Source: Pseudomonadota bacterium | Lineage (GTDB): Bacteria > Pseudomonadota > Gammaproteobacteria > Xanthomonadales > Ahniellaceae | DNA length: 64,000 bases | Direction of reading: 5' to 3' | NCBI GenBank assembly: GCA_022843465.1 | Contig: JALHNO010000011.1 | Location: 1 to 64,000 of the forward strand | In this document: positions 37,678-47,100 of the stretch, piece by piece | Numbering within the stretch: position 1 is the stretch's first letter | How the letters are laid out: each line of letters opens with the position of its first letter | Notes under the pieces: generated by a model | Databases searched by the model: none | What the model was told of the DNA's origin: nothing | Seen by the model: only the letters and a program-made list of their open reading frames with translations | Position numbers and translations under genes: made by a program

Positions 37678-38622
37678 GTGTCTGTGGAAAACGTTCTCGA
37701 CACCGAGAATCTACGCAAGTCCTACGCGGTACCCGGTCGACCGCAGTTCTTTGCCGTCAATGACGTCTCGATGAGCATTGCGCCAGGCGAGATCTATGCG
37801 TTCCTCGGACCCAACGGCGCCGGAAAGACCACCACGATCAAGATGGTTTCCGGACTGCTCGAACCGAGCACCGGAACGGTACGAATCGCCGGGCTTGACC
37901 CGTTCAGCGACCGCCGCGCACTGGCCCAATTGGGCACGGTGCTCGAGGGTAACCGCAACCTGTACTGGCGAATGACCTGCCACGAAAACCTGCTGTATTT
38001 CGGCGTGCTCAAGGGGATGAGCTTCGCCGACGCGCGCGCACGCTCGCGTGCATTGCTCGAACGCTTCTCGCTGACTGGCAAGCGCAATGCCCAGGTGCAG
38101 GCCCTGTCGCGCGGCATGCAGCAGAAGCTCGCCATCGCGGTCGCCCTCATGCATCGTCCGCGACTGTTGCTGCTCGACGAACCTACGCTCGGCCTCGACG
38201 CGCATGCCTCGATCGAGGTGACCGCGATGATCCGTGACCTGATCGCGGATGGCGTAAGCATACTGCTGACGACTCACCAGCTGGACGTGGCGCAAGCTCT
38301 GGCGCACCGGGTTGCCATCATGTCTTCGGGAAGGATCGTCAAGGAGGCCAGAATGGCGGACTTGCTGGCCGAGTACGCGAAGAACGTCTACGAGATCCAG
38401 CTCGCCGACGAGATGTGCCCCGAGCGCGTGCGCGTACTGGAAGCCAGCTACACGGTCAGTTACAGCAATCAATGTCTGCAACTGGCTTGCGATGCGGACG
38501 GGCTCTACGAGGCGCTTTCGATCATCCGCCCCGCCCAGGTGCAATCGGTTCGACGTCATCAGAGCGACCTGACCAGCATCTTCATTGCGTTGACCCAGGA
38601 AGGGGCGCCGGCAAATGCTTAG
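37678..38622 (+). CDS. ABC-2 type exporter, ATP-binding protein (DrrA-like)
   Basis: This 314-residue ATPase is of the drug/polysaccharide exporter type. It shows Walker A (GPNGAGKTTTIK), the signature LSRGMQQKLAIAVAL, Walker B (LLLLDEPTLGLDA) and a switch His (LLTTHQ). The frame is open upstream to 37453, but the ATP-binding fold begins at VENVLDTENL. A GTG at 37678 has AGGAG (37666-37670) 7 nt ahead, so it was chosen. The gene overlaps the permease start by 8 bp. This is a second exporter, distinct from the MacAB-like set, for export or self-resistance. Confidence 0.92.
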   Translation: MSVENVLDTENLRKSYAVPGRPQFFAVNDVSMSIAPGEIYAFLGPNGAGKTTTIKMVSGLLEPSTGTVRIAGLDPFSDRRALAQLGTVLEGNRNLYWRMTCHENLLYFGVLKGMSFADARARSRALLERFSLTGKRNAQVQALSRGMQQKLAIAVALMHRPRLLLLDEPTLGLDAHASIEVTAMIRDLIADGVSILLTTHQLDVAQALAHRVAIMSSGRIVKEARMADLLAEYAKNVYEIQLADEMCPERVRVLEASYTVSYSNQCLQLACDADGLYEALSIIRPAQVQSVRRHQSDLTSIFIALTQEGAPANA

Positions 38623-39385
38623 CCTGTTCATGATCGAGTTCGACCGTGTGTTGCGGCTGCAGCTTCGCTATCCACTGGAATTTGTCAGCGGGCTGCTGAT
38701 CCTGACACTGCTGTTCTACGGATTGCTGGTCGGCGCGCAGCACATGACCGGGGTCGACAATTTCGGGGACAACCTGGATGGGATCATCATCGGCTATGGC
38801 ACCTGGATCATCGTGGTCGCAGGCCTGAGCCAGATTCCGGGCGACATTGCCGGTGAAGCGCAGCGGGGGACACTCGAAAGCGTGTTCCTGGCCAAGTACC
38901 GCATGGACAGCATCTTCCTCGCACGATCGATTGCCGGTTCGCTGCAGAACCTGGTACTGACGTTCGCGGTCCTGCTGCTGCTTCTCTGGTTGACGGAGCG
39001 CAGCGTCAGCTTTCCGCCGGCAGCAATGCTCGCTGTGATCACCACGATACTTGCATCGATCAGTCTCGGCTTTCTTGCCGGCGGTCTGGCGTTGAAGTTC
39101 AAGCAGGTGGGTCGCGCCCTGGTCCTGGTGCAGTATCCGTTGCTGTTCCTGATGATCACGCCGTTCGAGACCATGCAGGCGGAGATCCTCAATCTTTCGC
39201 TGCTGCTGCCCGTCGTCCCAAGCGCAATCACCCTGCGCGAATTGACGGTGGCCGGCAAGGATCTTGGCGACAGCCACATCATTGCCGCGCTGCTCAACGC
39301 AGCCGTCTATCTGGGTGTCGGAATGTTCTTCTTCAACCGATACGTGCGCTCGGTGAAGGCGAACGGCCTGCTGGGCGGGCACTGA
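38615..39385 (+). CDS. ABC-2 type exporter, permease (DrrB-like)
   Basis: This 256-residue integral membrane protein has about six hydrophobic segments (near 20-40, 60-80, 105-128, 137-160, 170-190 and 225-245), as in ABC-2 permeases that pair with DrrA-like ATPases. It has no large periplasmic domain. The start overlaps the ATPase gene by 8 bp, and the stop overlaps the next start as TGATG, so all three are translationally coupled. The transported molecule is presumably the lipopeptide; this is inferred from location. Confidence 0.9.
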   Translation: MLSLFMIEFDRVLRLQLRYPLEFVSGLLILTLLFYGLLVGAQHMTGVDNFGDNLDGIIIGYGTWIIVVAGLSQIPGDIAGEAQRGTLESVFLAKYRMDSIFLARSIAGSLQNLVLTFAVLLLLLWLTERSVSFPPAAMLAVITTILASISLGFLAGGLALKFKQVGRALVLVQYPLLFLMITPFETMQAEILNLSLLLPVVPSAITLRELTVAGKDLGDSHIIAALLNAAVYLGVGMFFFNRYVRSVKANGLLGGH

Positions 39386-39696
39386 TGAGCCTGGATCGGA
39401 CCGCGCGCTCCATGGCCTATTGCAAGGCTTGTCGTGTCGAGCAGTTGGCGGAGTTCCCAGGCTGGAGCCCGGGCACCCTGGCCAACGATGCCATCGTCTT
39501 CCTGCACGACGACTTCGTCGTCAGCAGCGACGCCGCGCGCACGCACATCGTGTTCAAGGATCAGAGCCTCGCCTGGCAGGCGTTCGCCACCAAGGTTCTC
39601 GCTCCAGCGTCCATTCTTTCCGCTGGCAAGGCCGCGCACTCGCTGCCGACCGCCAGCCTCACCACCACCCAAACCGGGAATCAAGCCGATGTTTGA
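39385..39696 (+). CDS. Small protein of unknown function upstream of mbtH
   Basis: This 103-residue protein is coupled at both ends: its ATG overlaps the permease stop (TGATG), and its last 8 bp overlap the MbtH gene. I do not recognise the family. A short CKAC motif (13-16) lies near the N-terminus, followed by a region with aromatic and acidic residues ([10 protein letters not shown]) and a hydrophobic/Trp segment around 60-75. The last 25 residues look disordered (Ser/Thr/Gln). No signal peptide or membrane helix is evident. Tight coupling to MbtH suggests a role with the NRPS, but no function can be assigned. Confidence 0.7.
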   Translation: MSLDRTARSMAYCKACRVEQLAEFPGWSPGTLANDAIVFLHDDFVVSSDAARTHIVFKDQSLAWQAFATKVLAPASILSAGKAAHSLPTASLTTTQTGNQADV

Positions 39697-39901
39697 CAAC
39701 GAAAACACCATCTTCAAGGCAGTCATGAACCACGAAGAACAGTATTCGATCTGGCCGGCAGATCGCGAGAACCCGCTTGGCTGGTCCGATGCAGGCAAGG
39801 TCGGCACCAAACAGGAGTGTCTGGACTACATCGCCCAGGTCTGGACCGACATGCGGCCGCTGAGTCTGCGTCGACACATGGAAGCGATGGCCCAGGCCTG
39901 A
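39689..39901 (+). CDS. MbtH-like protein (A-domain chaperone)
   Basis: This 70-residue protein binds NRPS adenylation domains and supports their folding or activity. It shows the family's hallmark residues: [10 protein letters not shown], a WxxAG-like turn, the CLDYI helix and the C-terminal [10 protein letters not shown]. The frame is open upstream to 39434, but the ATG at 39689 gives exactly the family length and overlaps the preceding gene by 8 bp. It is the only MbtH seen and could serve A domains of both arms. Confidence 0.95.
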   Translation: MFDNENTIFKAVMNHEEQYSIWPADRENPLGWSDAGKVGTKQECLDYIAQVWTDMRPLSLRRHMEAMAQA

Positions 39902-39980
39902 GTCGCATCCCGCCGTCCGGACGAAGGCAGCGCATCTCGCCTTTCACCGCAATCGCCCATCACACCAGGAGTGTCCCGCG

Positions 39981-40754
39981 ATGAAATCCAGCCCGTGGCT
40001 GGTGCCGACCCGGCCCAACCCGAGTGCCGCGCTGCGTCTGTTCTGCTTCCCCTATGCGGGCGGCGGTGCATCGGTATACGCGCCCTGGTCGAAGGCACTG
40101 CCGGCAACCGTTGAGGTTGTCTCGGTCCAGTTGCCCGGACGAGAAGGACGCTTTCACGAGCCGCCGCTGACCAACCTGCCCGAGGTCATGGACGGCGTCG
40201 CACGCGCCATCGGTGACAATCTCGACAAACCCTACATGCTGTTCGGGCACAGCCTGGGTGCGCTGATCGCTTTCGAGTTGGCCCGCCGCTTTGTCGCGCA
40301 CGCACGGCCGCTACCGGTCGCTCTGGTCGTTTCCGGAAAACGGGCGCCGCACACACCTTCCCGTCGTCGCCCATTCGCACGGCTCCCGGACGCCGAGTTC
40401 ATCCGCGAGATCGCCGCCTACAAGGGTACGCCAGCCAGCATCCTGGAGAACGCCGAACTGATGGAGCTGATCCTGCCGCGGTTACGTGCCGATGCCACGC
40501 TGTTTGACGACTATCAGTACCGAAGCAGCGGCCCGCTGCCCTGCCCGATCGTCGCGTTCGGCGGCACCGAGGATGCACATATCAACCACACCGAACTTCT
40601 TGCCTGGGGCGAACTGACGGATACGTTTTCGTATCGCACCTTCGAGGGCGATCACTTCTTCATCCACAGCAATCACGACGAAGTCAGCCGCGCGCTGTCG
40701 GAAGTGATCGACTCCGCGGTCAGCGTCGGCAAGCCCGCGCTGCGCTGCGCCTGA
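39981..40754 (+). CDS. Type II thioesterase
   Basis: This 257-residue alpha/beta-hydrolase removes wrong or stalled groups from carrier domains. FPYAGGGA near 23-30 and LPGREGR near 51-57 are typical of the family. The nucleophile is Ser91 in GHSLG, and the late His is in EGDHFFIH. It is a stand-alone enzyme, not a product-releasing domain. An AGGAG motif lies upstream of the ATG. It sits between mbtH and the FAAL gene, so editing of the assembly line is its expected role. Confidence 0.93.
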   Translation: MKSSPWLVPTRPNPSAALRLFCFPYAGGGASVYAPWSKALPATVEVVSVQLPGREGRFHEPPLTNLPEVMDGVARAIGDNLDKPYMLFGHSLGALIAFELARRFVAHARPLPVALVVSGKRAPHTPSRRRPFARLPDAEFIREIAAYKGTPASILENAELMELILPRLRADATLFDDYQYRSSGPLPCPIVAFGGTEDAHINHTELLAWGELTDTFSYRTFEGDHFFIHSNHDEVSRALSEVIDSAVSVGKPALRCA

Positions 40755-40774
40755 GCAACTCAAGGACGACAGAC

Positions 40775-42817
40775 ATGAATACGATCAATGGCGTTCGTAC
40801 CGACGATCTTGTCAGCATCGTGGATCTCCTGGAACGGCGGGCTTCAGCGCATCCGGATCGCCATGCCTTCACGTTCCTCAAGGACGGCGCGATCGAGAGC
40901 GGGACGCTCAGTTACGCCGAGTTGCGCGCAAAGGTTGCGGCACTCGCCGCCGATTTTCAGCAGCGCGGCCTCGCGGGTCGCTCGGCCTTGCTGCTCTATC
41001 CACCAGGTCTCGAATTTGTCATTGCCTTTTATGCCTGCCTGTTCGCCAAGGTGGCCGCCATTCCGGCCGTGCCACCGCGCATCAACCGCAACGTCGCCAA
41101 CCTGGACGGCATCATGGCGGACGCTGGCGCCACGACAATCCTGACGTGCGCATCTCAGATTGAAAAGCTGCGGACGCTATATGCCGATCAGGGCAATGCC
41201 ACCATCTACGAGATGGTCGTGACAGACACGATCGAGACTGAACTGGCTATGCACTGGCAAGCGCCCGATATCGGTCGCGACGATATCGCCTTCCTGCAAT
41301 ACACCTCAGGTTCAACCGGATCGCCGAAGGGCGTAATGGTCGGTCACGGCAACCTGCTGCACAACCACGAACTGCTGAAGAACTTCTTTTCGCTGGATGA
41401 GAACTCGCGCTACGTCAGCTGGCTTCCGCACTATCACGACATGGGCCTGATCGGAAACATCATGCAGTCGGTGTACGTCGGTGCGCCCTGCTGGCTGATG
41501 TCACCCTCGGCCTTCGTCAAGCAACCCGCCTGCTGGCTGCGCGCAATATCCACCTATCGCGCGACGATCAGCGGTGCGCCGAACTTTGCCTATCAGTACT
41601 GTGTCGACCGCATGACCGATGCCCAGATGAGCGGGCTTGACCTGTCGAGCTGGCGCGTTGCCTACAACGGTGCCGAGCCAGTGCGCGCCGCTACCCTGCA
41701 GGCGTTTCAGCAGCGCTTCTCCGCCTGCGGACTTGCGGAAACCGCGCTGTATCCCTGTTATGGAATGGCCGAGGCCACCCTGATCATCTCCGGCGGCCGC
41801 ATCGATGCGGCACCCACGATCACGTACTACGATCATGTCGAGTTGGAGCACAACCGGGTTGTGAAAGTCGCCGCAACCCACCCTAACGCACATGCGCTGG
41901 TAGGTTGTGGCCGCGAGAGCGCGCGCGACAACCAGCAGATCCGGATTGTCGACCCGGTGACCCGCCAGGTACTGGGCAGCGGTGCATGCGGGGAGATATG
42001 GGTATCAAGCGGAAGTGTCTGCCAGGGATATCTCAACAAGCCGGAAATTTCCGAGCAGGTCTACCGTGCGCGCCCCGATGCAGTCGAGCGCTCGTTCGCA
42101 CGTTCGGGAGATATCGGATTCCTTGACCCCGATGGTGAACTGTTCATCACGGGACGGATAAAGGAACTGCTCATCGTCCGCGGTCGCAACCACTATCCGA
42201 CCGATATCGAGCAGACCGTCCAGCGCAGCCACCCTGCGCTTGCGATCGACGGCGGCGCAGCATTCGCCATCGAAGTCGACGGCCAGGAACGAGTGGTGGT
42301 CGCACAGGAGGTGGTGCGCGAATCGGCGACCCGCTTTGACCTCGATGCGATAGTTGCCGCCGCATCGGCTGCGCTGTACGAGGCTTTCGAGCTGCAACTG
42401 TATGCGTTTGCACTGGTGCGCCCCGGACGGATACCGAAAACATCAAGCGGCAAGATTCAGCGCGGCGTTGCCCGCGAGCAGTACCTTGCCGATGGCCTGC
42501 AGGCATTGGCGACCTGGAAGCTGCCCGCGCAGGAGATCGAACCGGCGGGACCGGTCAGCGCCGACGAGGACATCGATCTGCAGGATCAGGAAGTCGTCCA
42601 GTCCTGGCTGACAGCGAGAATCCGTCGCTACCTGCTCGCGATCCCGGCCGATATCGATCCGGATCTGCCGCTGTCGAACTACGGGCTGGACTCAACCATC
42701 TCGCTGCAACTGGTGGAGGAGATCGCTCGGCTGACCCGCGCCGAAGTCGAGCCGACGCTGTTGTGGGAATACCCGACGCTCAACGCACTCAGTGCGCGGA
42801 TCGCCCAGGCCGCCTGA
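40775..42817 (+). CDS. Fatty acyl-AMP ligase with C-terminal ACP (FAAL-ACP)
   Basis: This 680-residue protein activates a free fatty acid as acyl-AMP and loads it onto its own carrier domain, giving a lipid starter. The adenylation motif YTSGSTGSPKGV, the WLPHYHDMGL segment and GRNHYPTDIE are typical of FAALs rather than CoA ligases. An acyl carrier domain fills about 595-680, with Ser in NYGLDSTISLQL. AAGGA lies upstream of the ATG. It is followed by a P450 and a PKS with a non-elongating KS, so the acyl chain may be modified on the ACP before peptide synthesis. Chain length cannot be read from the sequence. Confidence 0.94.
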   Translation: MNTINGVRTDDLVSIVDLLERRASAHPDRHAFTFLKDGAIESGTLSYAELRAKVAALAADFQQRGLAGRSALLLYPPGLEFVIAFYACLFAKVAAIPAVPPRINRNVANLDGIMADAGATTILTCASQIEKLRTLYADQGNATIYEMVVTDTIETELAMHWQAPDIGRDDIAFLQYTSGSTGSPKGVMVGHGNLLHNHELLKNFFSLDENSRYVSWLPHYHDMGLIGNIMQSVYVGAPCWLMSPSAFVKQPACWLRAISTYRATISGAPNFAYQYCVDRMTDAQMSGLDLSSWRVAYNGAEPVRAATLQAFQQRFSACGLAETALYPCYGMAEATLIISGGRIDAAPTITYYDHVELEHNRVVKVAATHPNAHALVGCGRESARDNQQIRIVDPVTRQVLGSGACGEIWVSSGSVCQGYLNKPEISEQVYRARPDAVERSFARSGDIGFLDPDGELFITGRIKELLIVRGRNHYPTDIEQTVQRSHPALAIDGGAAFAIEVDGQERVVVAQEVVRESATRFDLDAIVAAASAALYEAFELQLYAFALVRPGRIPKTSSGKIQRGVAREQYLADGLQALATWKLPAQEIEPAGPVSADEDIDLQDQEVVQSWLTARIRRYLLAIPADIDPDLPLSNYGLDSTISLQLVEEIARLTRAEVEPTLLWEYPTLNALSARIAQAA

Positions 42818-42855
42818 AGCCGCGCCTGCTGCCAGACCAACAGGAGACGACATCG

Positions 42856-44124
42856 ATGACCACAGTCGCCGAACGCAGCGGTGTCGCCTTTCGCTTCAAT
42901 CCATTCGACAGCGCATTCATCGCCGATCCCTACCCCACGTTTCGACTGATGCGTGAGAACGATCCGGTCTACAAGTACCAGACGCTCGCGGATGACGAGT
43001 GGATACTCACGCGCCACGCGGATATCCGGTCGGTGCTGACCGACCGGCGCTTCGGGATCGATAACCTCGGGGCGCGGGTAGCGCAGAAAATTCCATTCAT
43101 GCCGGAAGACGCGCCCAGCCTGGGGCGGTTGAGTGCAACACTTGGCAGTTGGCTGTTCTTCGTCAATCCGCCCGACCACAGCAGGCTGCGCCATGTCGTC
43201 AGTCGCGATTTCACCGCGACCGCCATTACCCGCGTGCGACCAGTGGCCGAACAATTCGTCGACGGCGTGTTTGCCAGCCTCGAGCGCGATGGTCGCTTTG
43301 ATCTCATGGCCGAGATCGCGCGGCCATTGCCGGCCGTTGTGACAGCGGCGGTCTTGGGTCTGCAGACAGATCGCGTACACGACCTGGTCTCCTGCTCGGA
43401 ACAGTTGTTCAGCATTTTCGAGCAGCCGATTTCGTTCAACGGCTACCGCAGCATGGCGTCCGCTGCGGAAACCTTCAGCAGCTTCTTCGAGGAAGAGTTC
43501 GCGCGGCGTGCAGGGCAGCCACCGAAGAACGACCTGCTCGGCAAACTGCTGCTCGGATGTGGCAAGGATCTCACGCATGCCGAACTGATCAGCTTCAGTG
43601 CCATGCTGTTCAGTGTTGGCCAGGAGACTACCGAGAACTACATTGGCAACGCGGTACTGGCCCTGCTGCAGAATCCAGCCCAACTGGAAAGACTGACGGC
43701 CGACCGCACGCGCGTTCCGGCTGCCGCGCTGGAGCTGGCCCGATACGACTCTGCGGTCCAGTTCATCACCAGGGTTCCGTTGGAGGACGTGATCATCAGC
43801 GGGCGCAAGCTTGGCCGTGGCGATCGGGTCTATCTTGCCCTGGGCGCCGCCAACCGGGACCCGGCCGCATTCCGCTCGCCCGATACCCTGGACATCGCAC
43901 GTCGCGAGACGAGCAACCTGCCGTTCGGCTCGGGCATCCATTTCTGCCTGGGATCGGCCCTTGCCCGCCTGATGGTCGAAGTGGTGCTGGAACGCCTCAT
44001 TGAGCATCCCGACGTCGAGATCGATCTGGCGGGCGTAGTGCGGAGGCGCACGATCGTGCTGCGGGGTGTCCGCCAGTTGCCGCTGCAGTTGCGCCGGCAG
44101 ACTGATCACGGGGCGCTGGCGTGA
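42856..44124 (+). CDS. Cytochrome P450 next to FAAL
   Basis: This 422-residue bacterial P450 has the haem motif FGSGIHFCLGSALA (Cys364), the K-helix ExxR (Glu293-Arg296) and a canonical I-helix GQETT (255-259). The frame is open upstream to 42763, but the ATG at 42856 has AGGAGA about 9 nt ahead and matches normal P450 N-termini. The stop overlaps the next PKS start as GTGA. Lying between the fatty acid ligase and the DH-bearing PKS, it may hydroxylate the ACP-bound acyl chain; this is inference, and a later peptide substrate is possible. Confidence 0.92.
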   Translation: MTTVAERSGVAFRFNPFDSAFIADPYPTFRLMRENDPVYKYQTLADDEWILTRHADIRSVLTDRRFGIDNLGARVAQKIPFMPEDAPSLGRLSATLGSWLFFVNPPDHSRLRHVVSRDFTATAITRVRPVAEQFVDGVFASLERDGRFDLMAEIARPLPAVVTAAVLGLQTDRVHDLVSCSEQLFSIFEQPISFNGYRSMASAAETFSSFFEEEFARRAGQPPKNDLLGKLLLGCGKDLTHAELISFSAMLFSVGQETTENYIGNAVLALLQNPAQLERLTADRTRVPAAALELARYDSAVQFITRVPLEDVIISGRKLGRGDRVYLALGAANRDPAAFRSPDTLDIARRETSNLPFGSGIHFCLGSALARLMVEVVLERLIEHPDVEIDLAGVVRRRTIVLRGVRQLPLQLRRQTDHGALA

Positions 44125-47100
44125 GTGCGCCGAAGACAAGTGTCGTCGAGGGCGTCGCCGTCATCGGCATGGCCTGCAGGTTTCCTGGCGCCAACGACAT
44201 TGAAGAATTCTGGCGCGCATTGATGTCCGGCCAGGATATGGTTTCTCGCGTGCCCGACCAGCGCTGGGATGCGAACGCGCACCCCGACTTTGTGTCCAAC
44301 GGCGGTTTTGTCGGCGACGTCGAGGGCTTTGACACCGGCTTCTTTGCCGTGTCTGAATCCGAAGCGGCCTACATGTGTCCGCAGCAGCGGCTATTGCTGG
44401 AGCTGGCATGGCATGTCCTCGAGCACGCCAGCGTGGTTCCTTCGAGTCTGAAAAACACGGATACCGGCGTCTTCGTCGGACTGTGCGGTCACGATTTTTC
44501 CATCCTGCACTGGCGCCAGCAACCGAACCTGTACCTCGGTACCGGCACTTCCAACGCAGTGGCCGCCAACCGGATTTCGTTTCAGCTCGGATTGAATGGA
44601 CCCAGCTTTGCCGTTGACGCGGCGTGCTCGTCATCGCTGGTCGCGGTGCACCTCGCCTGCCGCAGCATCATCGCCGGAGAGTGCGAGCAGGCACTCGCCG
44701 GAAGCAGCAACGTCCTGCTGATTCCCGAGGTAACCGCCAGCCTCGCCGAGGGCGGACTGATTTCTCCCGATGGACGTTGCAAGTCGTTCGGGACCGAGGC
44801 CAACGGCTACGTGCGCAGCGAAGGCGCCGGCATGGTCTTGCTCAAGCGGCTGGACCTGGCGGAGCGTGATGGCGACCGCATCCTCGGCGTGATCGCCGCC
44901 AGTGGCATCAACCACAATGGTCGCAGCAATGGCTTGACCGCACCCAACCCGCTCGCACAGACGGCGCTCATCCGCAAGTGCATTGCACAGTCGGGCCTGC
45001 ACCCGGCGAGCATCGACTATCTTGAAGCGGCCGCTACCGGAACGCGGCTGGGCGACGCCATCGAGGTCAAGGCGATCAAGGACAGTCTGCTCTCCCAGCG
45101 CGGCGATGCACCTGCACTGACCGTAGGCTCGCTCAAGAGCAATATTGGCCATCTTGAGGGGACCGGCGGAATCGCAGGCCTGATCAAGCTGCTGCTCTGC
45201 ATACAGCACGGACAGATCCCGGCAAGTCTGCACAGTGCCACGCTGAACCCGCTCTGCCAGATCGATTCCGGCCGTCTGCATGTGCCGCAGCGCGCCATCG
45301 AGTGGACGCGCCCGCTGCATGATCGCGTCGCCGCCGTCAGCAGTTTCGGCTTTGGCGGCAGCAATGCGCATGTGGTGGTCCGTGGCGCAGCGGCGACAGC
45401 GACGGCGGCTTTGAACATGCAAGCGACCGCTCGGATGTTGCCGTTGTCTGCGCAGTCACCGGCCGCTCTGCAAGCGCTGTTCCACATCCTCGACCAGCAG
45501 ATCGCCGCGAGCGCTACGATCGACCTTGATGCCCTCGCGGCGACCGCAGCGCTGGGCCGGGAACACCACCGCCATCGGGCGGCGATCGTCTTCAGTACGC
45601 GCGAGGAATTGCGCGCAGCACTGGCCGGTTGTGCACCCGACAACTTCCAGCAGGCGCCGTCGCACGCGATCGTACTGCGCGGCGCGCTCGATGGTCTTGC
45701 CCCACAGTTGGCGGCGCTTGCTGCCTGCAACCGCGATTTTTCAGCGGTGATCGATACTGCCGACTCGCAACTTGCGGGTCGTTTGTCCGTCCGCTCCTGG
45801 CTGGCCGGCACGACCATCGAGAACACACAACAAGCGCTGCTGAAACTGGCCCTGGACCATTGCCTCGCCAGTTGGCTCGGCACTTTGCTGCAAAGCCCGT
45901 TGACCTATGTCGCCGAGGGTACCGGCGAAATCGCGGCTGCCATGCTGCTGTTGTCCATCCCGCTGGAGCATGCCGAAGCCCTCCTGCACGGGAGGTATCC
46001 CGCCCTGGCAACACCCGCGCCCGGCAAGCGCTTGCCGCTGCATGTTCCCCAGTCGCCTCAGCGCAACGGTCGGAGCTGGCCGTGGACGGCTGCGCTCGCG
46101 CCTGCCATGCCGGATCCACAGCGCTGTCCGCTGCTCGACATCTCGGTGCTTGATGCTTCTGCGGATCGGTTTCCGGCCGAACTGCTGGGTCTGCTCTACC
46201 TGAGTGGCGCGCGCATCGACTGGACCAGGATCCATCCGCGTGCAGCTTCGCGACATGCGACCTTTCCGCTCTATCCGTTCCAGCGTAGCCGACACTGGCC
46301 CGAGCAGAACCGAGGGCAGACAGCGATTGCCGGCGCGAGCGTGGACAGCGGGCTGGTCGGCAACAAGATCGTGCTGCCGCTTTCGGACGAACGTCGTCGC
46401 GGCTACCGTTTCGAGCCTGCGCGGTCTTCGGTTCTGGCTGAGCACGCCATCGAGGGCGGCGCCATCCTCTCTGCCGCAGCACAGCTGGCGATCTGCGCGC
46501 AGGCACTGCTGGACGAGTTCGCCTCCGTCACCACGATCACCCTGGCGGACGCGAGCTTTCTCGCCCCGGTCTATCTGGAACATGAGCGCGCGGTCGAGGC
46601 GCAACTGCTGATTCAGCCCGCAGGCAAGGACAGCGGGCGCTGCGTACTGGTTGCCAGCGATGGCGCCGAGATGCCGCGGTGGGAGGTCGTGTTTTCGACC
46701 GAGTATGGCCTTGATCGCACGTCGATGGCGGGCGAGCTCTCGGCAGACGCTGAAGCAGGAGCATTCGAGGCGATCGCAACGGATTTCTACTCCGACCTGG
46801 CCGCACGCGGCTACCGCTATGGCGCCAGCTATCAATGGTTGCGCGAGCGGGGATCGGACGCCAACGATCACTGCTTCCGGCTCGCCAACGACGATGCGAG
46901 ACCCGTGCCGGGCGTGCCCTGGCATCCAGGTCTGATCGACAGCTGCTTTCATGCGCTCGCCCTGCTGACCCCCCATCCAGAGCCCGGATCAATTCTGCTG
47001 CCCCGTGCCATTGGACGCATGGATCTGCGCCGCCCGCAGCAGCCAGGCCGCCACTACAGTCTGCAGTGCCTGCCCTGCGCAGCCGACCCGGCCGGTCCAC

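Noticed and set aside
45027-45034. GCGGCCGC at the mutated KS His codon, suggestive of engineering
   Set aside because: In DNA of this GC content several such octamers are expected by chance per 64 kb; the dead AT next to it also argues for natural decay.
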